Below are positions 48,854 to 61,300 of a stretch of 64,000 bases of DNA, piece after piece. A program made the translations under genes and the position numbers. The number at the start of each line of letters is the position of its first letter. Within the stretch, counting starts at the first letter, position 1. The stretch covers positions 806,001 through 870,000 of the forward strand of contig CP180023.1 in assembly GCA_047528275.1 (NCBI GenBank), written 5' to 3'. The notes under the pieces are model-generated. The model made no database searches. It had not been told where the DNA came from and saw only the letters and a list, made by a program, of their open reading frames with translations. This DNA comes from G039954875 sp047528275. Its GTDB lineage: Bacteria > Bacteroidota > Bacteroidia > Flavobacteriales > Blattabacteriaceae.

Positions 48854-49405
48854 TTAAAGACTCTTCCTCGCTTCATAGATTTTGATCAGCGCAAAGACTG
48901 CATAATTTAACATGTCCAGGTAGTGCCCTTCGGGGGCTTCTGAGACTAATATCTTTTCTGCATTGTCTTCGATTTGTTTCATGCGTAAGATTTTTTGTAA
49001 GATCATATCGGTGATGGAGGACAAACGCATCTCGCGCCAAGCTTCTCCGTAATCATGGTTTTTATGCTGCATCAGTGCTTTGGCCTTTTCGATTTGCTGG
49101 CCGTAGTGTACCAGAGCTTCTTTATAAGACATGTCTGCTTCCAGGGTAGGGATTTTTTCAAGCTGTATCAATCCGATGGCTGCATAGTTGACGATGGCTA
49201 AAAAATCCTCTGAGATATCTTCATTTACCTTCTGGGTACCTTTTTCTTGGATGCTACGTATACGGTTAGCTTTGATGAAGATTTGATCGGTTACAGAAGC
49301 GGTACGTAAGATCCGCCAGGAACTGCCGTAATCTTGTAATTTCTTTTCGAAAAGTTCCCTGCACCGGCTAGTGATAGAATGAAACTGTATCAGAGTTTTT
49401 TCCAT
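48854..49405 (-). CDS. DUF1599 protein
   Basis: A 183-residue protein of two similar halves: the first has LQDYGSSWRILRTASVTDQI and the second NHDYGEAWREMRLSSITDMI, each followed by a helix with a KANRIRSI/LRMKQIE-type stretch. This duplicated DYGxxWR...S(V/I)TD pattern defines DUF1599, predicted all-alpha and possibly related to MazG-like nucleotide phosphohydrolases; that link is tentative. It is divergent from folP (42 bases between starts) and upstream of the dead BT_3928-type gene on the same strand. Intact. Confidence 0.85.
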   Translation of the reverse strand: MEKTLIQFHSITSRCRELFEKKLQDYGSSWRILRTASVTDQIFIKANRIRSIQEKGTQKVNEDISEDFLAIVNYAAIGLIQLEKIPTLEADMSYKEALVHYGQQIEKAKALMQHKNHDYGEAWREMRLSSITDMILQKILRMKQIEDNAEKILVSEAPEGHYLDMLNYAVFALIKIYEARKSL

Positions 49406-49447
49406 AAGATTTAAATTCGTTTCAAAATTAAGATTAATTTAAAAAGG

Positions 49448-50278
49448 GTGACAATTTGTTGTGCAGGCAGCTTGGTCGATTTGACTGTCCCTAGAGTGAT
49501 GGGAGTGCTTAATCTCACGACCGATTCGTTTTACGATGGTGGTAAATATGTTCATAAATCCGATATGCTCCAGCAGGTAGAGCGTATGTTGGAGGAGGGG
49601 TCGGACTTCGTAGATATTGGAGGGCATTCGACTCGTCCCGGGGCTAAGATTATCCCTCTAGAAGAAGAACTCCGACGTGTGATTGGTTCCATTGAATTGA
49701 TTTCAAAGTACTTCCCGCAGGCTCGTATGGCAATAGATACTTTTAGAAGTGAAGTGGCTCGGGTCGCGGTAGAGGCTGGGGTTGTGATGGTTAATGATGT
49801 ATCAGGTGGGACTTTGGATGAAAATATGTTTGAGATAGTAGCCCAGTTAAGGGTTCCTTATATTTTAGGCCATATTCAAGGCAGGCCTGAAGATATGCAA
49901 GATGCACCTTATTATGATAATATCATCATCGAGATTAATCGATTTTTTTCCGAAAAAATAGCTCGTTTGAGAGCATTAGGAGTCGATGATATTATACTTG
50001 ATCCGGGCTTTGGTTTTGGGAAGACTGTCAAACACAATTTTCAAATGGTAAAACATTTATCCTTGATAGGCTTTGGAGTTCATCCGGTTTTGATAGGTCT
50101 TTCGAGAAAATCTACGCTTCAAAAATTTTTGGACATTTCTACTATTGAAGCTTTGAATGCGACTTCTGTAATGCATACCTTAACCTTGTTACAGGGTGCT
50201 AATCTTTTACGCGTGCATGATGTTAAAGAAGCCTTAGAATGTATAAAGCTAGTGAATGAGTATAAATCTAGTTATTGA
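49448..50278 (+). CDS. folP: Dihydropteroate synthase
   Basis: Joins 4-aminobenzoate to the pterin pyrophosphate in folate synthesis. 276 residues with PRVMGVLNLTTDSFYDGGKY, GGHSTRPGA, MVNDVSGG, DPGFGFGKT and GLSRKSTL, all TIM-barrel motifs of the family in order. The start is a GTG at 49448; no upstream in-frame ATG fits, and the residues after it (TICCAGSLVDLTVPR) match family N-termini. It is followed 66 bases later by the diadenylate cyclase gene, a common Bacteroidota pair. Intact. Confidence 0.95.
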   Translation: MTICCAGSLVDLTVPRVMGVLNLTTDSFYDGGKYVHKSDMLQQVERMLEEGSDFVDIGGHSTRPGAKIIPLEEELRRVIGSIELISKYFPQARMAIDTFRSEVARVAVEAGVVMVNDVSGGTLDENMFEIVAQLRVPYILGHIQGRPEDMQDAPYYDNIIIEINRFFSEKIARLRALGVDDIILDPGFGFGKTVKHNFQMVKHLSLIGFGVHPVLIGLSRKSTLQKFLDISTIEALNATSVMHTLTLLQGANLLRVHDVKEALECIKLVNEYKSSY

Positions 50279-50344
50279 TTTGTAATAATATGAAATATTT
50301 TTTTAATATGGTGTATTTTTTGTATCTTCGAAAAAAAAATCCTG

Positions 50345-51124
50345 TTGGACTTAATAGAGGTATCCATAACTAATCTTTTTGATGTTCTCCTGGTAGCTAT
50401 TGTATTATTCCAAATCTATCGTCTTGTGAGGGGTACGGTAGGATTAAACATCTTTTATGGAATCATTATCATGTTTGTCTGCTGGAAATTTATACAATCT
50501 TCTGATATGGTCCTACTCAATGAGATTCTGAATAGGATTTTCAGTGTAGGATTTGTAGCTTTGATCGTCGTTTTCCAGCCAGAACTTAGACGGTTTTTGT
50601 TGACCCTGGGAAGCCGATCCTTTATCAGAAAGATCAGGCGTTTTGTATTTGGAAAACGTTTGGATTTGTCTTCAAAAGATCAGACGATAGAAGACCTTGT
50701 ACAAGCTTGTACTAATTTTTCAGATAAAAAGATCGGTGCCTTGATCGCAATACAAGTACAAGAGCCTATAGATGAACTCGTTAGAAATGGAGATGTAGCA
50801 GATATATTGGTAACATTTTCTATTTTAGAAAATATTTTCCCCAGGACTAGTACTTTGCACGATGGCGCCATTCTCATCATAGGGGATAGGATTGTTAAAA
50901 CACGAGCTGCATTACCTTCTACAGAGAGGAAAGACCTCCCCAATTTCTTAGGTTTTCGCCATAGGGCAGCGATGGGTTTATGCGAAAGAAGTGATGCCAT
51001 CTGTATCGTTGTCTCTGAACGAACTGGTCATATTTCTTATGTCAGACATCAAGAGCGGACACTTGTCCCTACTGCTGAGCTTTTGAGGGAAAGGTTGACC
51101 AAAGATCTTCATCCTGCTGATTGA
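50345..51124 (+). CDS. cdaA: Diadenylate cyclase (CdaA type)
   Basis: Makes cyclic di-AMP from two ATP; in other bacteria the messenger controls potassium and osmolyte uptake and wall homeostasis. 259 residues: three N-terminal membrane helices (to about residue 80), then a DAC domain with the catalytic LHDGAILI (Asp-Gly-Ala) and GFRHRAAMGL (Arg-His-Arg). No regulator CdaR or GlmM is adjacent. The start is taken as TTG at 50345 because the first helix DLFDVLLVAIVLFQIYRL-like segment begins soon after and no ATG is nearby. Intact. Confidence 0.92.
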   Translation: MDLIEVSITNLFDVLLVAIVLFQIYRLVRGTVGLNIFYGIIIMFVCWKFIQSSDMVLLNEILNRIFSVGFVALIVVFQPELRRFLLTLGSRSFIRKIRRFVFGKRLDLSSKDQTIEDLVQACTNFSDKKIGALIAIQVQEPIDELVRNGDVADILVTFSILENIFPRTSTLHDGAILIIGDRIVKTRAALPSTERKDLPNFLGFRHRAAMGLCERSDAICIVVSERTGHISYVRHQERTLVPTAELLRERLTKDLHPAD

Positions 51125-51158
51125 AGTCGAGTGATTTATATTGAAAATTTTTATCGTT

Positions 51159-52282
51159 TTAGAAAAAGTTCACCATGCTCCCAAAACTCCAGGTGAGGGC
51201 AAACTTCAAATTGTTGCCCAAAGGATTGTTCTTTCCACTAGGGCTTGTGGGGATCAAATCAAGAAGCATTAAATTCAAAGTCACTGTAATTCATACCTAT
51301 ACCTACAGGGGTATATTGACGTCCTCTTTTCTGAAGTGATTTGTAGAAATAATCACTTCTGAGTTTGAAAGCTTAGATGAAAGGGTACTCCAACTTTAGA
51401 TTGGAAATGATTTCTTGCAACTTTTCACTCAAACCATCAGGAGTATATGCAAACAAATTGAATATTCCTTGAATAACATTTTTTGTAGTTTACGTCCATT
51501 CACACCTGGTGAAGGGATGAGCAATTTGTTTAACTCTAAACTTATAACCAGTTGATTCGTCTCATCGAAAATAAAGTCATAATTCCTTCTTATACGTAAT
51601 TTGGTAGATATATTGAGACCATTTTATTTTCCGTGTCAAAATAGGTCAATTTTTGATCTATATTACTAATATTAAACATTATATCTAGTATTCTATCGAA
51701 ATTCCTATAGTTTTTCTTTTACATTCATAGTAGCTTGAGATATCACCTCAAATGAATTTGGCTACTTTAACCCCTTAACACTTTACCGGATCTAGATTGG
51801 CTAAATTGTTGAGTAAATCCAAACGGATGTACCGTATCGTCACAGACATGGTATAGAAGTTAGAAATCTTCAATCCGTAAGATACATCGATTGAAAATTC
51901 GTTGGAGTTCGAAGTGCCGATGTTGATAATCTCCCTACCCAGATAGTCCTTTAATTCGGATTTTCTTTGTTTGGAATAGTAAATACTTGTCCCTACGGTG
52001 CTTCTCTCTTCTTCATCCAAGATGGAATGAAAGACCGTGTAGAGGAGAAACATATCATTGGTGATCCTACTTAGATAAGGAGTATTTTGCTGGATTCCAA
52101 TATTTTTAAAAACCATCGGGATAGTAGGTACATTTATATCAACCATGCCTCCTGACTGAGCATCTGGAGCTACTCTTTGAAATAATGAAACTGTGTGCTA
52201 TGATCCGTTTTATATATTTTTCTATAATTATGATGAAACTCAATAGTATTAATATATTTAAAATGAGAATTATCCTTTTCAT
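51159..52282 (-). pseudogene. porV: Type IX secretion outer-membrane protein PorV, decayed
   Basis: PorV (LptO) is an outer-membrane barrel that shuttles type IX cargo to the attachment complex. A signal-like start at 52282 (MKRIILILNILILLSF) leads to APDAQSGGMVDINV, matching the family's SPDARxGGMGD segment, then a 123-codon open piece (52146-51778) with NDMFLLYTVFHSILDEEERS, STVGTSIYYS and NEFSIDVSYGLKIS. The C-terminal FDLIPTSPSGKNNPLGNNLK also matches (family ...YLIPT...NPLxNTLxF). Multiple breaks. It lies divergently beside dead gldJ. Confidence 0.8.
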
Positions 52283-52426
52283 TCATGAAATATTTTCCTC
52301 AAAAATCAAGATTTTCTCCTATGTGAGAGAGTTCTGTGTGAGGTGGGGGGGGCTGGAGGTATAAAATTGTTTTTCAATAGATAATTCCGTTTATTTTTAT
52401 ATTTCAAATAGAACGAGAAAACCCCA

Positions 52427-53973
52427 TGATATAATAAAGGAAAAGATCTTTTTATTGATAGCAATTGTATTGAATTTGCTTTTGATGATGGCTTGTTTGT
52501 ATAGTAAAAAAAGTAGCAAGAGTTTGAGCGGATGAAAGGTGAATGATCCCCGATAGGGGTGGTACTACAAATAAAGTCAAAGACCCCAAGTTACCTGTTA
52601 TAGTCTATGTAGAAGGTGTGGTACCCATCACGATGGGACGTACTCAGGACGATGTGCTCCAGGATTGGAATAATCCGTCTGTACGTATGTAAAAGTCTCC
52701 TCCTTTTATATAAAGGAGGATGAGGTGACCAATTATGATTACCATAGTTATTTGGCTTGAAATGCTTTAGTCAGTGCTTCCTTTGAAAAAGAAAATTGAT
52801 AAGGAACGATTTTTACGTTAACCATTATTTCACCCATCCAACTTTTAATAATTACTCAGTTGTAGGTATGAGCTGAATACAAGCCCAGCATTTTTTCGAT
52901 CGGTTGACTGACCGTTCCAATGGAAATATTTTAATCAAAGCTAGTTTTTTATTTCAAGATCTCTATCATTACGATGAGATGGTTTATGATACCAAGTATT
53001 TTGATACGGAGCTTTACAAGAGGAGATCTCAACAAATGTTTGATAGAAATTCCAATGTGCTTGATCCAGGTAAAGCTGCTCAAGTACCGAGTGGTGCTCA
53101 AAATCCCCGTTTGAGATATCTAGGCAAATAGGACGGTCTCCTCCTCTCCAAATTCCTTTTGACTAGCGACGCTGAATGGGAACAGACTGCTTTGGATTTG
53201 CTCTAAAACAAGTCATACAATCCCTAGAAAGGCAAGTACTATCAGAGCAAATTGTACATACTTTCAAAGGAGGTAAAAAAGGTGATTTTTTGGATAACTT
53301 CAAACCTGGTCTTGGTAATTATAACGGTGTTTGGGTAATGATTCCTCGCTGTGAGTAATGAAGTCAATAGATATCCACCCAATGATTTGGGGTTCTTTGG
53401 TATGTATAGCACAATGTGACCGAATGGATTACCGACGTCTACCGTCATATCATCGATAATGAAACCAATGATATCAACTATTTCAAAGGTAATATCTACA
53501 AAAAGTTTGTCCTCAAAGATGGCTTGCCTGAATATGTTGCAAACGAGTCCGAATACGATATCTTAGCTGGTGGATGTAAGATCTATAAATCCTTGCTAGA
53601 GAGCATCAAAAAAGAAGTTAATCAGAACGTTAGGAATTACTGAGATGGTGATCTCTCCTCAGCATTGGATTCATATGCATTGAAATAGGCTTCATCAGCC
53701 ACCGAGAAGTTTTATAATGCACCCATGTGCAATTTCATCATAGGAGCTGATGGGAAAGTAAATATTGTAAAGAATAAAAAGTCACGCACTTCACAAGTGA
53801 GCGATCGAATGCAACTGATCAAGGGTGCTTCGTATAAAGACGGAGTTTATTGGATAGATTCTGTCCAAAGTGCTACATGGATGAGCGTAAATTGGCCAAT
53901 TGACTTGGGTTCCGTTTAGCTTAAGATGTATTGGTCAACAAAAAATAAAAAAAATCGTCAGGGTAATCATTAA
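52427..53973 (+). pseudogene. gldJ: Gliding/type IX lipoprotein GldJ, decayed
   Basis: GldJ is an outer-membrane lipoprotein with a formylglycine-generating-enzyme-like fold needed for gliding and type IX secretion. The N-terminal lipoprotein signal LLIAIVLNLLLMMAC is readable, followed by SGxKVNDP with TGA at the family's Trp. Further pieces: DEVTNYDYHSYLA, SQFRTKANT-like, LDNFKPGLGNYNGVW, NDLGFFGMY-like, VTEWITDVYRHIIDNETND, INYFKGNIYKKF and near the end SYKDGVYWIDSVQSA and LGFR. The order follows GldJ along its full length. Many stops. It precedes intact murF, a standard Bacteroidota arrangement. Confidence 0.85.
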
Positions 53974-54035
53974 ACAGGAGCTCAATGAGCTAAATATTAG
54001 GCCTACGATAACTGAACTTTTTCAACCGATTAGGT

Positions 54036-55319
54036 ATGGATATCAAAGAGTTGTATCGCGTTTATCTTACTAGTAGTGGTGTATCTATAGACAGTAGGAA
54101 GATTATGAAGAATTGTCTTTTTTTTTCCTTGAGGGGAGAAAGTTTCGATGGTAATTGCTTTGCATCCGAGGCCCTTTCAAAAGGGGCTTTGGCCGCGGTG
54201 GTTGATGGTGAGAAATATCGTGATTCAATGCAACAAGGATTTTTTTGGGTTGAGAATAGTCTTGTCGCTCTACAAACCTTAGCTGCTTATCATCGAAGAA
54301 TGCTTTCTATCATTCTTATCGCTATCACTGGGAGTAATGGGAAGACTACGACCAAAGAATTACTCGCTGCTGTGCTCTCCAAAAAATTTAAGACCTATGC
54401 TACTGAGGGTAATCTCAATAATCATATCGGCGTACCGTTGACCTTGCTGTCTATTCCTACCGATGTTCAGATACCCATAGTGGAGATGGGGGCCAATCAT
54501 CAAAAAGAAATCGAATCTTTGTGTGCCATTGTTAAGCCGGATTATGGTTATATCACCAATTTTGGGCAAGCTCATCTAGAGGGATTTGGTGGTTTTGAGG
54601 GAGTCATCCGTGGTAAATCAGAGCTGTATCAATATTTGAGATCCCATGATAAAAAGGCTTTTATTAATGCTGACGACCCCATTCAGATGGAGAAAAGTCA
54701 AGGGATCCGTCGATACGGCTTTTCTCAAAGGTCTATTGTAGATGTCCAAATCCGGCAATTGAGCGATCCGTCAACATTTCGGTTAGCCTTTGATGGGTTG
54801 GAGATTCGCCCACAACTCATCGGTAGGTACAACTTCACCAATGTGGCGGCAGCCATTGCTATAGGGGATCATTTTGGTGTCCCATCTGATCGGATCAAAT
54901 CAGCTATCGAGTCGTATGTACCAGTAAATAACCGCTCACAGCTTATCCAAAAGAGAGGGCTTCGGATCATCCTTGATGCTTACAATGCCAATCCGAGCAG
55001 TATGCGGGAGGCACTTTTAAATTTTGTTCAACTCGATGGATACAAGACAGTCATCCTCGGGGATATGTTTGAGTTGGGATCGCTTGATTGTGAAGCACAT
55101 GAGGAGATTTTCCGTTTACCTAAAATGAGTGTGATAGATCGTTTATTTTTGGTAGGAGAGCGGTTTCATCAGGTGTCGATTGCTGATAAACGTGTGACTC
55201 GATTTCGTGATAGAGCTGCATTGATCCATTTTTTGGAAAACCATCCAATCACGACAGGCACCCTTTTAATTAAAGGGTCTCGTAAGATGGCCTTGGAGAG
55301 ATTGTTAGATGTATTATAA
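54036..55319 (+). CDS. murF: UDP-N-acetylmuramoyl-tripeptide--D-alanyl-D-alanine ligase
   Basis: Adds D-Ala-D-Ala to the UDP-MurNAc-tripeptide, the last cytoplasmic step of peptidoglycan precursor synthesis. 427 residues: N-terminal domain with SGVSIDSRKI and LFFSLRGESFDGN, P-loop ITGSNGKTTTKELL (about residues 97-110), the ATP/Mg segment VEMGANHQKEI, NADDPI, and the C-terminal ILDAYNANPSSM and VILGDMFELG. Intact directly downstream of dead gldJ, showing that the decay stopped at the boundary of an essential gene. Confidence 0.96.
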   Translation: MDIKELYRVYLTSSGVSIDSRKIMKNCLFFSLRGESFDGNCFASEALSKGALAAVVDGEKYRDSMQQGFFWVENSLVALQTLAAYHRRMLSIILIAITGSNGKTTTKELLAAVLSKKFKTYATEGNLNNHIGVPLTLLSIPTDVQIPIVEMGANHQKEIESLCAIVKPDYGYITNFGQAHLEGFGGFEGVIRGKSELYQYLRSHDKKAFINADDPIQMEKSQGIRRYGFSQRSIVDVQIRQLSDPSTFRLAFDGLEIRPQLIGRYNFTNVAAAIAIGDHFGVPSDRIKSAIESYVPVNNRSQLIQKRGLRIILDAYNANPSSMREALLNFVQLDGYKTVILGDMFELGSLDCEAHEEIFRLPKMSVIDRLFLVGERFHQVSIADKRVTRFRDRAALIHFLENHPITTGTLLIKGSRKMALERLLDVL

Positions 55320-55349
55320 CTAACTGTATAGGGTTAATTTTTATTTTTC

Positions 55350-58300
55350 CATCGTTATTTTGATTAGTAAAGATGGGAGCGTATCTTATAATAGCGAATC
55401 TTTCCTCAGATTGAGATAAAGCCATATCCAGGCTTATTAGATTCTCGTAAGACGAACCATATACCGTTAATTATCAAACTTCTGATGTATCAAACGAATG
55501 CGTAGTGATGGGATAATTCCGCCTATCGATACCGAATTCGATGGTTTCATTCATTTGAGGTTGTCCTGGATTCAAAAAGACTGAGTCTACGTTATCCACT
55601 TCATCCATTAAAGTTTTAACTAAGGCCTCTTGGGGTTATATTTTTGATCTATAATCAAGTATACTCCATCGCGGTAGATCCAGTTATTGAATTGTTTATC
55701 AGGTTTATGTGATATGCTGATGAATAAAGATCAGGGTATTTTGCAGTGGTTATCGCTTGGTCTTTCAGGTTTTATTGTCAAATATTTAATCTTGGTTTTT
55801 GTTTTTGGTGATGTAAATCAGGTCGATGGCTTCTTGTGAGAGGATGTATTTTTTCTCCCTCAGATCGAAAAAGCCATAATTACCGATAGGGATCACTGTA
55901 GTGATGGCCACTTTGGAGAATATACGCCCTACTCTAAAATCTTCTCTACTCCTTGGATGGTTTGGATCATCTCCTCTGCGATGAAGCTTGTTTAGTCTTG
56001 AAAGAAAGCTTCTGATAGGTTTTCCAAATAGATAGGGCCTTGGCTTTCTATGAAGAATAATCACATAAAAATTTCTTGTGTACTGAGATAGAACTTCTCT
56101 TCGATCCTATAAACTTCTATCACTTCGGATTGAAGGATTTTCCTCTCATCTTGGGCATCGTTGATATTGGTAGTAATGAATAAGATTTTCTTACGGGGAT
56201 CATAGACGAATTGGTTACCGTTTTGGAGTTGTGATAAAAATTTCTGATCTTAATCTAAGAATTATCCTTATCTTCATAACTTGTCGTAGATAATAACGAA
56301 TCAGTAGAAGGCCTGTGTTTTTTCTCCTATTCCTACTCAAATATTCCAGATTACCTGTTCGTTGAATAGATTTTGTTCAGTGGTTTATTTTTGGACACTC
56401 TCCTTTTATAATGAAGAAAAGATTTAAATCAGGAATCCAAATCCTCAGATCATTACCGATCTTCTTGATATAATTCGATAATGTGATGATATTCTTATTT
56501 AAGATGTATATGTGTCTGGTTTTACGGTTGAGTTTTTTGGATAAATTAACAACGATACTCATCTGTTCGATCTCAAGGGTGAATTGAGCTTGCTTGCTGG
56601 ATTTTTCCCTTTGGTAGAGATTCAGTTTTTTTTATCACCTTCAGAAATCAGAGTGATCTGTGAATAATAGATGAGATTGGTAGCTTTCTCAGGGTAATTG
56701 AGATAGATATTTAGGGGTAATCTAGCTAGAGTGCTTTTGGGTTGGTCTTGTTTATCTTTACTGTTTACGTCATAGATGAGGTAAAAATATTTTTAATCCC
56801 TATCAATTCCGATCGATCAGAAGTTGCTACAATTAAAGTTGATCATGAGTAAGGTCATTTACTTGATCTCGCTTACATAGAAGCCGTATCATTTCTAGTT
56901 GTCTAGATCTGGTATATCTAATTGAGATCTAGGGCTCTATTGTCACTCGTACCCATTGGTATTGATCAAGTAGGCTCAACACCATAGGTTGATTTGATAT
57001 CAGATAGGTAGATAACATTGAATAGGTATTCATCTTGGAGACTCTGTAGTATGGTACTACCGACCCGAGTCAGGAGAGCCTAATAAGTTATTTCCAGTTT
57101 TGGTATAGAGTCTATCGCATAAGCCGACTTGGATTTTGAACTCGTCTATGTCTTCGGTGGTTGTATTATTACCAGTTACTTTGTTAAGGGTGGTCGATCT
57201 GATATCTGAGAGTAGATTTTTTTTTTTTTTGCTAGCTGGATTGTTTTTCTCTTGTGCAGCAAAGAGCTCTTTTCGTTGGAAATCATAGCTAAGCAACCCT
57301 TTGTAGTGAGCTTGAAGATGTTTTGATGGAACTTTCCTCGAGTATATCTTTGAGTAGAATATGAAGCGGGATTTTCAATAAAACTTTTTCTTAAAGTTGA
57401 CTATGGTCCAATAGATGCTGATTTAAATGGTTTGGTTCTTGACGAGTGTGTGTTGCACAATGAAGTTGAAAGAGCCTCGTTTGGATCTATTGCTCCATGC
57501 TGAAGGTTAATATTATGAGAAAACGCCCCCCGATACCTTTATGATTAGGTTATCTGCTTGTCGATCTAATTCCACTTTAATATTGCTCAATTTGAGGATG
57601 AGGTTTTTCTACAGGATGTCTTGAAGAATGTCTATGCATATCGAGATCTATTTGAGTTCATTACCGTCGAGATTGATCAGGCGTTTTTACTCAATGGTAG
57701 GAGACCAGAATAGGCCTTACAATTCTTTGATGGCTTTCTTTTGTGTATTGGATCCCCTCTGTATGGTGCATTTACTCTGACCTTATGGGAAAAAAAAAGG
57801 CCCAAGATCCGGAGTCTTTTTTGATGTCAGCATGCATTGGATTTAGGATTTCTACCTTACTGCTGATCTCTTGTTAAGATCTCTGTGCTGGGATTGGGAG
57901 TATATTATTACCTAAGCGTGAATAAACCTCTTCACAACTGATCTTGGGATAAATAATAAGGAAGTCTCTTTGGTGTCTTTTTTCAGTTTGTCCTTTATAA
58001 ATGTTCCCTCTCATAAACTCCTTTATCAAAGAGACGGATCTTTTCTAAAATATTGATCATCTCTTGATTGAGTTTCAATTTTTTTTCGGAGCTGACCTCT
58101 CGCGAATTGAATATCAATTTGAATAGGATATCAATGAGCTATCCACCGGTATTTTGTTCAGGTCGATATTTGAGATATGGATCAGCACATCGATAAATTT
58201 TATATAAACAAAGTCTAATAGTAAGCTTGAATTCGTAGGTAAGATTAGAGTTTTGCTATCACGGACTTCATAGAGGGTATCAGGGTTTTTCTCTGGATTG

Positions 58301-61300
58301 GATGTTCTTACAAAACTTTCTTTGTCTTGATTCTTGTCTTGAAGGGGAAGTAAATCCTGACTCTCACATATACTACGGTTAAATGAAGTCTATTCTTTGC
58401 GTTTTTCTCGCCTGATCCCCCATTTTTGGTAGGCAACCTGACCGAAAAATATCCTTATACCTTGATCATCGAGTAATAAACGTAATATTGACAAGGTAGT
58501 TCTTAGCTCACCTTTTCAGAGATGACGCTGCTAGGAAATTAAAATTTCTCTTTGTCATCATGGGTATAATAATGTTCTTTGATTTTGGCTTTTAGATCTA
58601 TAAAGATGGTACCTGGATTGTTGACTGCTTCGATTATTTTTCTTTCCTGAATTTCTTTGTTGGTATAGTAGATCGATACTATAATACCAATACCTAGGTC
58701 AAATAGAAAGGCTCCAGTTCACAAAAGAACAGTAGAGACTAAAACCAATTTTACTGCATAGTCGGAAAAAGTGTTATCTAAGAGAGGATCCAAAGGCTAA
58801 AAGAACTTGGCCCTACTGCTAGATTCAAGGAATTCATATTGATATCGGTGATGTAGATCAACCGAAGGTATATCTCGTCTTCTTTGAGTTGATTAAGAGT
58901 TTTGACGCTACTATAGATATTGTAATTATCTAGTTATAAAATAATTAGTATGATACAATTGGCATTTAGTCTGAATTCTTCTTCTTTACCTTTTGATAAA
59001 GACTTCAAATCCTTTCACCCTGATGAGTTTACGTTTTATGAGTTCTTCTGCGAGTATTTATATAATCTGGACTACGTTAGTTCAAAACTCGGATTTGAGT
59101 TCTTTTTAGATGTCTTCTTAAGTAAGTTGCCAGATCGATTGTAGGTAAGAATAAGCTTGTATCCACTTGGAATTTTTTTGATCTTTTTGGCGTCTTGGTG
59201 GCTGAAGAAACCGTTCAGCTTCTGAGTTTGAGTTTTCATTATATTGTGGGATTATTGTATAATTGGTCTATTTATAAATATCCTTCTTTAGATTTTTTGT
59301 ACTTCTGGGTTATGTCCTTCGAGGAAGTTCATACCCATTATCCATGTTCTGGGCCGTATGATACGGTCTTGAATAAGGGGATATGGTCAGGTTCGATTTG
59401 CCTGTTTTGTATCAATCGCAAGTGTGCTCCATCAAATCTTGCGGATAGAAGTTTAACATCTAGAAGTATTTGAGTGAAACCAAATTTTTGTATTCTTACA
59501 GAAGGTTTTTCAAGAAGAATACTAGCCTATATGTTCTTATTGATTGTTTCGCTTCCATCAATGTTTCGTATCAATGTGGTCTGATTGTCCATCAGAGTTG
59601 TCATGTTGTTCCTGTAATGGGCTAGCACTTGTTTTTGTTTATTCAATTATAGATCTTGTGCTTTGAGTTGATCTCAAAGTTCTTTTTTTTTCCTTATGTT
59701 GATCAGATTGATGGGGAAGGTTTATTGCTTTAGTAGTTTGCAGATAATTTTTGACCGATGTATTGGTATCTTTTTACAAAAGGTCAATAGGTAAAACGTG
59801 GATCTTGTCTTCTTGGAGTCTTTTTTGTATCTGTGTGTTCTTTTTGGCTGAGCTTGGGTTGTTTTTTGGAATCGAATTCTTGTAAGTGTTGTATTCGTTA
59901 GAGGTGGTGACCAATATCATTTGGAATGGTATTTGTACTCCGCCGATTTTGATGAGATTGGGTTCGACGATGGCTAGGATCTCATCCCTGGTCTGCCTGC
60001 CAGTATAAGGGCTGCGTCGGTACTTTCTGTGATGATCAGGCCTTATTTACTTTCAATGCCTTTCTTTGAGGTCTCTATGGATACCTCTAATCTGAGTATC
60101 ATTTGATTGTAGGATCCGGTGGGGTTCATCGGGTTCTTATGGATGATAGCCCCTGATCTGAATATGGGATCAGGATTTGATATAATCATAATCTAACATC
60201 CCATTATAAACTGCTGTATCATCTGTGAGTACCTGTATACGTAGCTTCTTTAGCTTACTCTCATCGTGTCCAATGCCTTTACGATTTGAATAACGCATTG
60301 TGTATACGTTATCAGGGTAAACAGTGATCCCGTTTATAAAGATCACATGTCTTATGTTTTTGGCATCGATGATAATAAGATCATAGAAAAATCCTTCGTC
60401 CAAGACACGCTAAATCCTGCATCGAGAAACCCTCTACTGATCTTTTCGAGAATATAGGTAGAAAAGTTGACGTGTTTGATTTCATAACTCATGATACCGG
60501 GAGCTATTTCTACTTTTTGGTCTTCCCATATGTATTGACTATGTCTCTTAAGACCAATTCGACACCTGTGTAGTGAGTAATCTAGATATTGTTTATAAAT
60601 CTTTGTTTGATGCCCAAAAGGATGATGATCTGGTAATTTTTATCAGCAAGACGACCGTCGTCTGTGTAATAGGCTCCTAAGAGATCTTGTAGGATTTTTA
60701 TTCTATCTACCACAGACTTTACAAAATCGAAACCATTTTTTTGGCATTTAGGATAAGCAAGACATTTTTTTAGGGGGATATTTTACATATTCTGCTTCCC
60801 CTAAATCTAGGTCGCTATTGTCTAATAAAAAAAATGAATTGTACACTGTATTCAAAGCTTTCTCTCATCAGGTCTATTCTTTCCATGATATGCATTCTTC
60901 TGAAAGACCATTGGACGTATTCAGGTGAGAGCACAGACATTTGATGGGTAACTTCTAAGGGGATCATGAATTGCGATGAGGTTTTTTTAAGCATCAATTC
61001 TGCGATGAGTTGAAGGGGGGATTGCCTATTGTATGTAAATTCTTCTCCGAGATTACCATAAGTAATATCCTAAGTTCCATTTTATACCAGTAGTTCCCTT
61101 TGTCTTTGTAGTTTAGATAATATGGTTTATTCCTTTATTGTCTTGCCCTTAAACCTTGTAGCCCTTCTTGGATCTGTACTCGTCTCTGTTCTGTAGTATT
61201 TGGATCTTGCAATTCGTTTAGCTATATAGTTAGTATTTTGATCCCTTTCTCCTTTGAAATATTAGGTTTCTACTATTTTTGCTGATACTTCATTTACGGA

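Noticed and set aside
52427..53973. UGA read as tryptophan (genetic-code change), since several TGA codons fall at Trp positions in gldJ and the RCC1 remnant
   Set aside because: All intact genes (lepB, ilvB, tpiA, folP and others) use TGG for Trp and contain no internal TGA; the dead genes also have TAA, TAG and frameshifts. TGG to TGA is simply a frequent AT-directed mutation.
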